Origin: OMII01 sp947467385
Lineage (GTDB): Bacteria > Bdellovibrionota_C > UBA2361 > OMII01
Length of the DNA: 64,000 nucleotides
Assembly (NCBI GenBank): GCA_044360075.1
Contig: JBIKLA010000003.1
Coordinates: forward strand, 146,896 to 210,895
Reading direction: 5' to 3'
Under the pieces are notes generated by a model, which had not been told where the DNA came from, did no database searches, and saw nothing but the letters and a program-made list of their open reading frames with translations. How positions within the stretch are numbered: the stretch's first letter is position 1; every line of letters starts with the position of its first letter. Position numbers and translations under genes: made by a program. Positions 23,461 through 33,270 of this stretch are shown one piece after another.

Positions 23461-24282
23461 TTACTTACGCCGACGAACAATAAACTTCTGGGTACGCTTG
23501 TTGGTACGGGTCTTGAGACCCTTGGCCAACAGGCCGGACGGCGAGCACGGATGCCTGCCTCCAGCGCTCTTGCCCTCTCCACCACCCATCGGATGGTCGA
23601 CCGGGTTTTTCGTCACGCCTCGGTTGTGCGGGCGGCGGTTGAGCCAACGGCTGCGCCCTGCCTTTCCGATGACGACGTTCTGGTGATCCGGATTGCTGAC
23701 GGCGCCGATAGACGCGTAGCACTCAAGCGATACCTTGCGGGTTTCGCCTGACGGAAGCTTCACAGATGCGTATGACCCCTCCTTCGCGACGAGCTGCGCT
23801 GCACCGCCTGCGGAGCGCACGAGCTGTGCGCCGGCGTTCTTCTTGAGCTCGATATTATGAATGTTCTCTCCGAGCGGCACTGACCTAAGCGGAAGCGCAT
23901 TGCCCGGCTTGATCTCAGCGTCGGGACCTGCGCTTATCACCTGCCCAACCGTGAGGCCCTGCGGGGCAAGGATGTATCGCTTCTCTCCGTCCGAGTAGAC
24001 CACAAGCGCGATGCGGGCAGTCCTATTCGGATCGTACTCGATCGCCGCTACAGTGCCCTTGATGCCGAGCTTGTCACGACGGAAGTCGATAATGCGGTAC
24101 CGGCGCTTGTGGCCACCACCCTTATTGATATTGGTGTTACGGCCGTAGTTATTGCGGCCGCCTGTGCCCGAATGCTTGGCGAGAAGCCCCTTCTCTGGAG
24201 TCGTCTTTGTGATCTCCGAGAAGTCGGCCACCGTCAGAAATCGGCGGGTGGGTGTGATTGGTCTGTAATTCTTAACGGCCAT
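23461..24282 (-). CDS. rplB: Ribosomal protein L2
   Basis: L2 supports the peptidyl transferase centre. The C-terminal segment 'HMVIGKAGRSRWLNRRPHNR-like IGKAGRSRWLNRRPHNRG' and 'NPVDHPMGGGEGKSAGG' includes the histidine region linked to peptidyl transfer. The N-terminal part shows 'GRNNYGRNTNINKGGGHKRR' and 'IDFRRDKLGIKGTVAAIEYD'. It has 273 residues, the usual length, and lies between rplW and rpsS. Confidence 0.97.
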   Translation of the reverse strand: MAVKNYRPITPTRRFLTVADFSEITKTTPEKGLLAKHSGTGGRNNYGRNTNINKGGGHKRRYRIIDFRRDKLGIKGTVAAIEYDPNRTARIALVVYSDGEKRYILAPQGLTVGQVISAGPDAEIKPGNALPLRSVPLGENIHNIELKKNAGAQLVRSAGGAAQLVAKEGSYASVKLPSGETRKVSLECYASIGAVSNPDHQNVVIGKAGRSRWLNRRPHNRGVTKNPVDHPMGGGEGKSAGGRHPCSPSGLLAKGLKTRTNKRTQKFIVRRRK

Positions 24283-24299
24283 GATTTACCTCAAATTGA

Positions 24300-24623
24300 T
24301 TACAAGCCCTCTACAAGGTCGATCTTGCTGCCTGCAGCGAGCGTCACGTAGGCCTTCTTGTAGCCAGCGCGCCGGCCGATGCCCTTCATGGTGCGCTTTA
24401 CCTTGCCCAGGAAGCGGGCAGTGCGAACCGCCTCAACCTTGACGGAAAACACACGCTCTACCGCCTGGCGTATCTCAGTCTTTGTCGCGCGAGGATCAAC
24501 CTTCATCGTGACAGTCCGACCGCTTGCGCCTACCAGGGCTCCCTTCTCCGTTATAACCGGAGCGAGCAGCACTGCGTAGTCATTTACGGTTGCCTTTTCA
24601 GTAGTTGCTTTCTTCTTAGCCAT
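24300..24623 (-). CDS. rplW: Ribosomal protein L23
   Basis: L23 is the main docking point for trigger factor and SRP at the tunnel exit. 'VLLAPVITEKGALVG', 'VDPRATKTEIRQAVERVFSV' and 'VRTARFLGKVKRTMKGIGRR' are the family features. It has 107 residues, including a short Lys/Thr-rich N-terminus. It is 21 bp after rplD. Confidence 0.96.
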   Translation of the reverse strand: MAKKKATTEKATVNDYAVLLAPVITEKGALVGASGRTVTMKVDPRATKTEIRQAVERVFSVKVEAVRTARFLGKVKRTMKGIGRRAGYKKAYVTLAAGSKIDLVEGL

Positions 24624-24644
24624 ACGTCTTTCCTCTTCCGCCCA

Positions 24645-25304
24645 TTACGCCGACTTGCCAACTCGTGCCTCAAGCTCGCTGAGCGCTGCACGCACGCAGA
24701 GAACTTTAGTGCTATTAACGAGGTCGTACACGTTGACGCCTGCCGTCGGGGTGACCGTTACTCGCTCAATGTTCCTCAGGGCGAGCGCGAACTTGTCGCG
24801 CTGATCCGATGCCTCGTTCGGGACAATCACGAGAAGCTTTTGGCCCGAAACGCCTATCTCCTTGAGGAGCTTAACCGCATCGCGGGTCTTGCCGGTTGCG
24901 CTATCCATTCCCTCAAGAACCATGAAGCCTTCCTCAGACGTCTTGGCCGATAGGGCCGACGCGAGTGCGCCCTGTCTCATCTTCTTTGAGAGGCGGAACT
25001 CATAGCTTCGCGGCGTTGGGCCGTGCACAACTGCACCACCGACCATGAGCGGAGATACGCTCGAGCCTGCGCGGGCACTGCCCGTTCCCTTCTGCTTGAA
25101 CGGCTTCTTCTTGCCGCCCTTGATCTCGCTGCGGGTGAGCACATCGTGCGTTCCGGCGCGGCGCTTCGCGCGCTGCCAGCGGACCGTTCCATGAACGAGC
25201 TCCGTCTTAACCGTCGCGCTGAAGACGCTCGGTGTAAGGTCCACCGTGCCATTCTCCTTGCCCGCGGAATCGAATACCTTTGCGTTTACCTTTTCAGAAG
25301 CCAT
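24645..25304 (-). CDS. rplD: Ribosomal protein L4
   Basis: L4 reaches the exit tunnel through a long basic loop and, in enterobacteria, autoregulates the S10 operon. The loop is visible as 'GGKKKPFKQKGTGSARAGSS' around residues 64-83; the C-terminal part has 'KLLVIVPNEASDQRDKFALALRNI'. It has 219 residues. Whether it regulates this operon cannot be seen. Confidence 0.96.
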   Translation of the reverse strand: MASEKVNAKVFDSAGKENGTVDLTPSVFSATVKTELVHGTVRWQRAKRRAGTHDVLTRSEIKGGKKKPFKQKGTGSARAGSSVSPLMVGGAVVHGPTPRSYEFRLSKKMRQGALASALSAKTSEEGFMVLEGMDSATGKTRDAVKLLKEIGVSGQKLLVIVPNEASDQRDKFALALRNIERVTVTPTAGVNVYDLVNSTKVLCVRAALSELEARVGKSA

Positions 25305-25332
25305 TGCTTAGTACCTCCATCGCCCTTGTGCG

Positions 25333-25992
25333 TTACGCCTTAACTGCCTTGCGAATCACAACGAGGCTACCGCGTGCCCCTGGGATGCCGCCCTTAACCA
25401 AGAGGATATTGTCCTCCGCACGAACGCCGACCACAGTAAGGTTCTGAACGGTAACGTTCTCGCCTCCCATGCGTCCCGGCATGCGCTGGTTCTTAAACAC
25501 ACGCCCTGGGAACTTGCGGCAACCGATAGCGCCTACGTGGCGGCGCACCTCGTGCGTACCGCGCGTCATCGGCTGTCCCTTAATATGGTGTCGGCGAACG
25601 ACGCCCTGGAAGCCGCGACCGATCGACACGCCAGAAACGTCAACCGTTTCGCCGTCCTTGAACACGTCAGCCACCTTGACCTCCTTGCCCACCTCGGCCC
25701 AACCGAGCCCCTGGGCATCGCAGCGCACCTCCTTCACGTGGTAGAAAGCGCCCTGGCCGGCCTTCTTGAATTGGCCCTGCTCTGCCTTCGTGCAGCGCTG
25801 TGACTTCTTCGGCTCGAATCCGAACTGCACAGCCGTGTAGCCATGCACGTCAACGCCCCGCACGTCGAGCACGTAGCACGGCCCGGCTTGGATGATCGTT
25901 ACTGGAACGCTGTGGCCCTCTGGCGTGAAGATTTGGGTCATTCCAAGCTTCTTGCCTAATAGCCCCTCAGGGAAGTGTTTTGACGACGTCAT
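25333..25992 (-). CDS. rplC: Ribosomal protein L3
   Basis: L3 is one of the first proteins to assemble on 23S rRNA and reaches the peptidyl transferase centre. Motifs are 'LLGKKLGMTQIFTPEGHSVP', 'GFQGVVRRHHIKGQPMTRGT' and 'FPGRVFKNQRMPGRMGGENV'. It has 219 residues. It is 37 bp after rpsJ. Confidence 0.96.
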   Translation of the reverse strand: MTSSKHFPEGLLGKKLGMTQIFTPEGHSVPVTIIQAGPCYVLDVRGVDVHGYTAVQFGFEPKKSQRCTKAEQGQFKKAGQGAFYHVKEVRCDAQGLGWAEVGKEVKVADVFKDGETVDVSGVSIGRGFQGVVRRHHIKGQPMTRGTHEVRRHVGAIGCRKFPGRVFKNQRMPGRMGGENVTVQNLTVVGVRAEDNILLVKGGIPGARGSLVVIRKAVKA

Positions 25993-26028
25993 GTGAGGTA
26001 CCCCTCGTTAAATCTTTTTCAACTCGCT

Positions 26029-26343
26029 CTACTGAAGCTTGATCTCAACATCGATTCCGGTCGAGAGCTCAAGCTTGCCCAGCTCATCTATGGTCTGCTG
26101 AGTGGGCTCAAGGATGTCCAAGAGGCGCTTGTGCGTCCGGATCTCAAACTGCTCACGCGACTTCTTGTCGACGAACGGCGAGCGGTTTACCGTGAACTTC
26201 TCAATGCGCGTCGGAAGAGGAATGGGTCCCGCAACGCGCCCGCCAGTCCTGCGAACGGTCTGCACGATCTCTCCCACGGCTGAATCCAACAGCTTGTGGT
26301 CGTACCCCTTAAGTCGAATCCTAATTAACTGCCCGCCAATCAT
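26029..26343 (-). CDS. rpsJ: Ribosomal protein S10 (NusE)
   Basis: S10 works in the 30S head and, as NusE, bridges RNA polymerase antitermination complexes and NusG. 'IRIRLKGYDHKLLDSAVGEI', 'GGRVAGPIPLPTRIEKFTV' and 'KSREQFEIRTHKRLLDI' are diagnostic. It has 104 residues. It starts the S10 operon, 98 bp after tuf, with a hairpin in the gap. Confidence 0.96.
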   Translation of the reverse strand: MIGGQLIRIRLKGYDHKLLDSAVGEIVQTVRRTGGRVAGPIPLPTRIEKFTVNRSPFVDKKSREQFEIRTHKRLLDILEPTQQTIDELGKLELSTGIDVEIKLQ

Positions 26344-26400
26344 GGCTCATCCTCTCTTTCACTATTAGAAACTCTTTGATTCAAAACCCTAGTATAACCC

Positions 26401-26428
26401 GTGGAGGCGGACGGATGCCCGCCTCCAC
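26401..26428 (-). terminator. GC hairpin between tuf and rpsJ
   Basis: The arms GTGGAGGCGG and CCGCCTCCAC pair perfectly over 10 bp around an 8-base loop, 13 bp after the tuf stop. In the leftward direction GGGTTATACTAGGG follows, so no U-tract is present. It may be a weak or Rho-assisted terminator or a processing site; TTATACT downstream could be a -10 box for the S10 operon. Confidence 0.5.
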
Positions 26429-26441
26429 GTTTCCGCTGAGA

Positions 26442-27638
<1,197 letters not shown>

Positions 27639-27681
27639 GCTTCTCTCCGGTTTTAGTTAAACAACACACCATTACAGTTAT

Positions 27682-29775
27682 TTACTTCTTCACAACGCTC
27701 TCGGCTACGTGCGTCGGCACGGGCGCGTAGTGATGGTACTCCATAGTGAAGGTGGCTCGCCCCTGAGAGTTTGAGCGAAGGTCCGTTGAATAGCCGAACA
27801 TCTCGGCCAACGGCACCTCACACTTCACCGTCTGAGCGCCGGCTCTCGGCTCCATGCCGAGAATTCGGGCACGTCGTCGGTTCAGGTCACCCACGATATT
27901 GCTGACGAAATCATCCGGGCAGACAACCTCTACAGCCATGACTGGCTCAAGAAGCTGAATCTTCGCCTTGTTGCAAGCATCCTTAACGCACATGGATCCT
28001 GCTATCTTGAAGGCGATTTCGCTCGAGTCGACCTCGTGGAAGCTTCCGTAATAGAGCGTCACCCTCATGTCGATAACCGGGAACCCTGCGAGGATACCTC
28101 CTTCGAGGGCCTCCACGACTCCCTTCTCGACTGCTGGGATGTACTCCTTCGGAATCACACCTCCCTTAACCTCATCAACAAACTCAACTCCCGAGCCCGG
28201 CTCGAGCGGCTCTACGCGAAGAAGAACGTGGCCGAACTGTCCGCGACCTCCGGTCTGCTTGGCATACTTGCACTCAGCCTCGGCCTTTTTAAGAATCGTC
28301 TCGCGGTATGCAACTTGTGGCTTGCCTACCGTGGTATCGACGCCGAACTCACGGAAAAGGCGCTGCTTGATGATGTCAAGGTGGAGCTCGCCCATCCCCG
28401 CAATGAGGGTCTGGCCCGACTCTTTGTCGACGCTGACCTTAAGCGACGGATCCTCCTTCGCAAGCTTCATGAGCGAGAGGCCCATTTTCTGCTCGTCCGC
28501 CTTGGTCTTTGGCTCCATGGCGATGCTGATAACCGGCGCTGGTGCGTGAATGCTCTCAAGCACAATCGGGTTGTCTATATCACAGAGCGTGTCGCCTGTG
28601 ATGGTTTCCTTGAGACCTACAGCAGCGCCGATATCGCCTGCCTCAACCTCCTTAACCTCCTCACGCTTGTCCGCATGCATGCGCACAACGCGCCCGATGC
28701 GCTCCTTCTTGTCGCGAGTCGAGTTGAGAACGCCGGTCCCGGCGGTTACAGTGCCCGAATACACGCGGAAGAACGTAAGAACTCCAACGAAAGGATCGGT
28801 AATGATCTTGAACGCTAGCGCGCACATCGGAGCTGAAGGGTCGGTCGCTCGCTCAATATGAACAACTTCCTTCTTTGTTGGGTCAGTTCCCGTGACCGAA
28901 GGAATATCGAGGGGGCTCGGCAGGTAGTCGACCACTGCGTCGAGAAGCTGCTGAACGCCCTTATTCTTGAAGGCGCTGCCGCACAACACGGGGAAGAACT
29001 CCATCTTGATAGTTCCCTTGCGGATTGCCGCCTTCATCTCCGGCACCGTAATGGTCTCGCCAGCCATGTATTTCTCCATACAGGCCTCGTCAGCTTCGGC
29101 AATGCACTCAAGAAGATATTCGCGGGCCTTTCCAGCCTCTGCGCGAAGCTCCTCCGGAACGTCGATAACATCAAACTTTGATCCCTTGGCCTCGTCCTTG
29201 AAAACGATTCCCCTCATCTCGACGAGGTCGACCATGCCAAGGAACTCGCTCTCAGCTCCGATCGGAATCTGAATCGGGCAGGCTTTCGCTCCGAGCTTCT
29301 CGCGTATTGACTCTACGCCGCCCTTAAAGTCCGAGCCGGTGCGATCCATCTTATTGATGAAGCAGATGCGCGGAACGTTGAACTTGTTGGCCTGGCGCCA
29401 TACCGTCTCGGACTGTGGCTCAACGCCGCTTACGGCGTCGAAAACGGCACAAGCCCCGTCCAGTACACGCAGCGAGCGCTCGACTTCAATTGTGAAATCC
29501 ACGTGGCCTGGGGTGTCGATAATGTTGATCTGGTGCTCAGGAAACTCGCCTGTCGAACCCTTCCAAGTGCAGGTCGTTGCAGCAGAGGTAATCGTGATAC
29601 CACGCTCCTGCTCAAGTTCCATGTAGTCCATCGTAGCCGCGCCTTCGTGCACTTCACCGATCTTGTAGTTGATGCCGGTGTAGAAAAGAACGCGCTCAGT
29701 TGTGGTCGTCTTGCCAGCATCGATGTGGGCCATGATGCCGATGTTACGAACTTTGCTTAAATCTCTCTTTGCCAC
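27682..29775 (-). CDS. fusA: Elongation factor G
   Basis: EF-G catalyses translocation on the ribosome. The 697 residues show a canonical G domain: AHIDAGKTTTTER (P-loop), 'LEQERGITITSAATTCTW' (normal switch I, unlike EF-Tu here), DTPGHVDFT and NKMDR. Domains II-V follow, with 'GGRGQFGHVLLRVEPL' and a C-terminal 'LAEMFGYSTDLRSNSQGRATFTMEYHHY'. It is 49 bp after rpsG. A single copy is seen in the window. Confidence 0.97.
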   Translation of the reverse strand: MAKRDLSKVRNIGIMAHIDAGKTTTTERVLFYTGINYKIGEVHEGAATMDYMELEQERGITITSAATTCTWKGSTGEFPEHQINIIDTPGHVDFTIEVERSLRVLDGACAVFDAVSGVEPQSETVWRQANKFNVPRICFINKMDRTGSDFKGGVESIREKLGAKACPIQIPIGAESEFLGMVDLVEMRGIVFKDEAKGSKFDVIDVPEELRAEAGKAREYLLECIAEADEACMEKYMAGETITVPEMKAAIRKGTIKMEFFPVLCGSAFKNKGVQQLLDAVVDYLPSPLDIPSVTGTDPTKKEVVHIERATDPSAPMCALAFKIITDPFVGVLTFFRVYSGTVTAGTGVLNSTRDKKERIGRVVRMHADKREEVKEVEAGDIGAAVGLKETITGDTLCDIDNPIVLESIHAPAPVISIAMEPKTKADEQKMGLSLMKLAKEDPSLKVSVDKESGQTLIAGMGELHLDIIKQRLFREFGVDTTVGKPQVAYRETILKKAEAECKYAKQTGGRGQFGHVLLRVEPLEPGSGVEFVDEVKGGVIPKEYIPAVEKGVVEALEGGILAGFPVIDMRVTLYYGSFHEVDSSEIAFKIAGSMCVKDACNKAKIQLLEPVMAVEVVCPDDFVSNIVGDLNRRRARILGMEPRAGAQTVKCEVPLAEMFGYSTDLRSNSQGRATFTMEYHHYAPVPTHVAESVVKK

Positions 29776-29824
29776 AAAAATCTCTCCAAACTAGCAGTCG
29801 CTCATGCGAATGCCCGGAACCTTA

Positions 29825-30295
29825 CTACCACTTAAAATGCGCGAAGGCCTTGTTGGCCTCGGCCATGCGATGCGTGTCCTCACGCTTCTTAACCGCTGCG
29901 CCACGATTCTGCGTCGCGTCGAGAAGCTCGTTTGCAAGGCGCTCAGCCAGGCTACGCTCGCCACGACTAGCCGCAGCTTCCTTGAGCCAACGGAGCGCCA
30001 ATGACTGAGCACGCTCGGCACGAACCTCGGTCGGAACCTGGTAGGTAGCGCCACCAACACGGCGAGAGCGAACCTCAACCATCGGCTTAATGTTGTTGAG
30101 CGCCTTGTGAAAGGACTCAACAGCGTCGGCTCCGGTCTTCTTACCGATAGTGTCCAGGGCGCCGTAAATCGCTCGCTCTGAAACACCCTTCTTGCCGCTC
30201 TCCATGATAACGTTGATGGCCTTGCCAACAACGATATCCCCGTAGCGTGGGTCTGCCTGAATCTCTCGCTTAAAATCGCGCTTCTTACGTGACAT
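29825..30295 (-). CDS. rpsG: Ribosomal protein S7
   Basis: S7 nucleates the 30S head and lines the E site. 'DPRYGDIVVGKAINVIMESGKKG', 'MVEVRSRRVGGATYQVPTEVR' and 'ALRWLKEAAASRGERSLAERLANELLDA' are family features. At 156 residues it has the usual length. It follows rpsL by 20 bp in the str operon. Confidence 0.97.
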   Translation of the reverse strand: MSRKKRDFKREIQADPRYGDIVVGKAINVIMESGKKGVSERAIYGALDTIGKKTGADAVESFHKALNNIKPMVEVRSRRVGGATYQVPTEVRAERAQSLALRWLKEAAASRGERSLAERLANELLDATQNRGAAVKKREDTHRMAEANKAFAHFKW

Positions 30296-30315
30296 AGCTT
30301 CCTCTTACCGAAAAC

Positions 30316-30687
30316 TTACTTAGGCCTCTTAGCGCCATACTTAGAACGGCTCTGCTTGCGGTCCGCAACTCCATGCGCCTCAAGCTTTCCACGAACGATG
30401 TGGTAACGAACTCCCGGAAGATCCTTCACACGACCTCCGCGAATAAGAACTACCGAGTGCTCCTGAAGGTTATGCCCGACGCCCGGAATATAGCTCGTTA
30501 CCTCCATGCCGGTCGTAAGGCGCACGCGGGCAACCTTGCGAAGGGCTGAGTTGGGCTTCTTCGGAGTCTGCGTGTACACACGCGTGCACACTCCACGGCG
30601 TTGCGGGCAGCGCACGAGTGCTGGCGACTTGCTCTTTGCGCGCTTATTGCGGCGGCGACTTCGGACTAACTGATTAATAGTTGGCAT
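30316..30687 (-). CDS. rpsL: Ribosomal protein S12
   Basis: S12 sits at the decoding centre. The 123 residues include 'TPKKPNSALRKVARVRL', in which the lysine matching E. coli Lys42 is kept, and 'GGRVKDLPGVRYHIVRG', holding the Lys87 equivalent; neither streptomycin-resistance position is changed by eye. It starts the str operon leftward. On its upstream side lies the 31332-35280 pair rather than rpoC, so the str operon is separated from rpoBC. Confidence 0.97.
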   Translation of the reverse strand: MPTINQLVRSRRRNKRAKSKSPALVRCPQRRGVCTRVYTQTPKKPNSALRKVARVRLTTGMEVTSYIPGVGHNLQEHSVVLIRGGRVKDLPGVRYHIVRGKLEAHGVADRKQSRSKYGAKRPK

Positions 30688-31331
30688 TTCCAGCCCTATC
30701 CCTTAACTATTCCCTTACCTTCACGACCCCCGCACGGGGACCGCGCTCTCACTGCTTTTCTCCGCACCGAGCGCCCCGAAAAACGGGCTACCCGAACGGA
30801 GCTTAGCGAGGCGGCGTGAGTATCATATTTCACGCGCGATTCAAATAGCTGGACCCTCGCGGATCACTATCAAACCGTCGCCCCGAAGAGCCCTTGTCTG
30901 GCGTAGACCACCCCGTAAGGCGACCGCACCTAAAACAGCGAGCTCAGCGTCTTTAAAAATCTGCTTTTTCCCGGTCAGAATGGTTTTACCGACAAGCAGG
31001 TAAGCCCTCAATCCTACTGGACTTGGACCCCCTCCTGAGAGCACCCTATGCAGGGCCCTCACCGGTGCCGCGCCTTACTATCCGTAAGCTTCGGCCCCTT
31101 CTGGCAACTCTTCCGCGAAGATGATACCCACCGGGAACGGCAGCGCATCTTGTGTAACCAGCTAAAACAACTCGATTTAGCGATTACAAGCCCTTCAGCA
31201 ACGCGACCCCTCGAGAAGCTCGGGGCAAGGGCGCGAAAACTCGTTGCGGTGGGCTAAGTATCATGCTGGCCTAAGTGAGTCAAGTTTCGCTACGCTCTAG
31301 CTTTGAGAACTGGAAAAGCCACCGTGCAGGG
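30688..31331. other. Intergenic region upstream of rpsL
   Basis: This 644-bp stretch has no gene I can support. A short AT-rich part near 30815-30845 contains, leftward, TATGAT (30822-30827) close to TTGAAT, and is the best place for the rpsL-rpsG-fusA-tuf promoter. Short open frames at 30841-31062 (-) and 31048-31257 (+) show no family resemblance or ribosome binding site. The rest looks like former or unconstrained sequence. Confidence 0.45.
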
Positions 31332-33071
31332 CTAAGATCGCTTCGGATACAGCCCAAGAATCAAATCCTCCAGCGCCTCCGCCCGCTTCACGGCAAGCGG
31401 CTTTATTCCCCGCCTCCACCCCTGAATGCGCCCCTTTAACGCTCTTGTCACGGCGGGGGAAGGCACCGACAGCTGCTTGGCGGCGCGATGCACGACATCA
31501 TCGAATACCAATGGCGTCCCAAGCGGGTAACCTTCTTCGATAACCCGCATGACGCTGCGGTAAAACGGAACGGAAGCTGTTAGCTCAAGGCCCGTTGCCC
31601 CCCCCTTCGCAATCTTTTGCTGCTCCTGCGGCGAGAATAGGCCCGGCAGCCGCGCATTCAGCTTCGAAAGCTCTCCGACGCCCCTGATGATGATTCTCGT
31701 TGCTTTCCCTTGCTTGGCAATCAGCGGGAATATCCCCTCAAGGTACAGAGCACACGCCACGGCCTTTATTATGTTCTCCTGCTCGGTGCGGCCCACAGCA
31801 ACGAGCATCTTATTCAAGTCCTTCTCTGCCGAGCAAAATTGGAAGAAGCCCTCAAGAAATGCGAGGCAGTGTTCCGGGTAGCGGAGGAGCGCGAACGGCG
31901 GGAGGGGATTTGTTGAGCGTTCCGCAATTCCAAGGCGCTCAAAGAGGTCTTTCACCAGCGCCGTGCGCGAAACCTGCAGAACGTGCCGACTGCCATTTTT
32001 AGTCGATGCTGGGAGCTCTGCCCCGAAAACATCCATGAGCCGACCGCGCATCTCGTAAACCTTCGCAGCCTCCTCATGCCTAAAGAAGAGGCCATGGTCG
32101 CGCGAAAACAGCCGCATCCCTCCAAAGATAGCCCCAACAACATAGCTGATCTTTTCGTCCAAGCAGGTGGGCATGCGATACGAGCGATTCGAGAGATCGA
32201 GGGAGCTCCTGGCGATGGCCTGGGGAAGCTTCTGGTCCAAGATCCAGTTCTGTGTTGGCAAGCCCGTTAGCTCACCAATCCCTTTGACAGAGAGCCCCCG
32301 AACGTACAGGGCCACCGCTAGGCGGAGCTCCTGCATCTCGCGCGCCCACGCCGACTCCCTTTCGGCAAGCTGGGATGGACTACGCTCAAGGACCCGGGTT
32401 CTTGCCGTCTCTACAGCCTCGGCAGTAGCCGAAAGGAGCGAGACTCCCCGCGTCTCCCGAAAGCGGGTGGCTGCCCTGCTAAGCGGATATCCCCCGTAGC
32501 GCGTCACAGAGTCAGGCAGAGTTTTTTCCTGAATCCTTGACTGCATGCTTTCACCTGTGAGGCGGCGAATTTCTTTCCACGAGACGCCACGCCGATACAG
32601 CTCAAAGGCCCGAACGAAGCGGTCACAGTCCTGTTTGATTTGCTCGGCTTCTTCGGTGCGGGGATTGCCATCAAATGCCTTGAGGCGCTTGAGAGTATTG
32701 AGCGCTAGGGCCCGCCTCTCCTGGCACACCGCTATTCGCTCCTGGCTTAGACCCTCACGCTCCCGGAGCTCGTGCGCCGTGCGCTGCAGGTTAGCGTAGC
32801 GGCAGATCGATGAGGGCACAGCACCATATAGCCACGAGCGGGCCTCATGAGCCACCTCTGCTTGAACCTGGCGCACAAACTTCCCCGCACGAGCCATCTC
32901 AAGCGCACCTTCAAATTGAGAAAGCTCGCGGTTGACCGAGTCCAGCAGAGCCCCCCGGTCTTGCTCCGGATAAAGCTGCAGGTTCTCGCACGCCTTTGAA
33001 TAGCTCTCGCGGACCAGTTTGGCGTGCTGGTCGAGGGCCTGGAGGCGATTCGGGGGATTTCGTTGGAGCAT
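31332..33071 (-). CDS. Triple helix-turn-helix repeat protein with degenerate LAGLIDADG domain
   Basis: 579 residues if started at the ATG at 33071; the frame is open to an ATG at 33197, and neither has a good ribosome binding site. Three repeats of about 100 residues, each a helical stretch followed by an HTH-like element, occur near residues 56-90, 155-190 and 252-287. The second and third read LYRRGVSWKEIRRLTG and LYVRGLSVKGIGELTG and both end in LP. Residues about 305-490 resemble a LAGLIDADG homing-endonuclease fold: 'YVVGAIFGG' (310-318) and 'CLAFLEGFFQFCS' (about 400) stand where the two motifs should be, but the acidic catalytic residues are missing. A basic C-terminal region follows. 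As in WhiA, I infer a DNA-binding protein and not a nuclease. Divergent from 33271-35280. Confidence 0.6.
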   Translation of the reverse strand: MLQRNPPNRLQALDQHAKLVRESYSKACENLQLYPEQDRGALLDSVNRELSQFEGALEMARAGKFVRQVQAEVAHEARSWLYGAVPSSICRYANLQRTAHELREREGLSQERIAVCQERRALALNTLKRLKAFDGNPRTEEAEQIKQDCDRFVRAFELYRRGVSWKEIRRLTGESMQSRIQEKTLPDSVTRYGGYPLSRAATRFRETRGVSLLSATAEAVETARTRVLERSPSQLAERESAWAREMQELRLAVALYVRGLSVKGIGELTGLPTQNWILDQKLPQAIARSSLDLSNRSYRMPTCLDEKISYVVGAIFGGMRLFSRDHGLFFRHEEAAKVYEMRGRLMDVFGAELPASTKNGSRHVLQVSRTALVKDLFERLGIAERSTNPLPPFALLRYPEHCLAFLEGFFQFCSAEKDLNKMLVAVGRTEQENIIKAVACALYLEGIFPLIAKQGKATRIIIRGVGELSKLNARLPGLFSPQEQQKIAKGGATGLELTASVPFYRSVMRVIEEGYPLGTPLVFDDVVHRAAKQLSVPSPAVTRALKGRIQGWRRGIKPLAVKRAEALEDLILGLYPKRS

Positions 33072-33270
33072 CGCTGCTACTGTAAGGAGAATCCTCCAGG
33101 CGAGCAATCCCGGTGACCACCTCGGAACTCTCCTCCCCGCAAAGCCCGTATTGGTGACACCTGTCGTAATCTGATCCGCCTCCCGCTCTCTAAGCATGCG
33201 CGGATATGGCTTTTTCCCGCAGGCGAAAAGTGTGAAAGTGGCTTTGGAATTTACGTGTTCTCAAGGAGTC
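33072..33270. promoter_or_regulatory. Divergent intergenic region of the HTH pair
   Basis: This 199-bp region separates the likely starts of two divergent regulator-like genes and should carry both promoters. It contains GGAGAATCCTCC (an imperfect palindrome near 33086-33097) just upstream of the leftward start and an AAGGAG directly before the rightward ATG. I see no convincing -35/-10 pairs. Confidence 0.4.

Noticed and set aside
30841..31062. A 73-codon leftward open frame upstream of rpsL
   Set aside because: It has no ribosome binding site, no recognisable family and lies in a region with no other coding signal.
31332..33071. An intein or an active homing endonuclease
   Set aside because: The gene is free-standing, no host gene is interrupted, and the LAGLIDADG acidic residues are missing.
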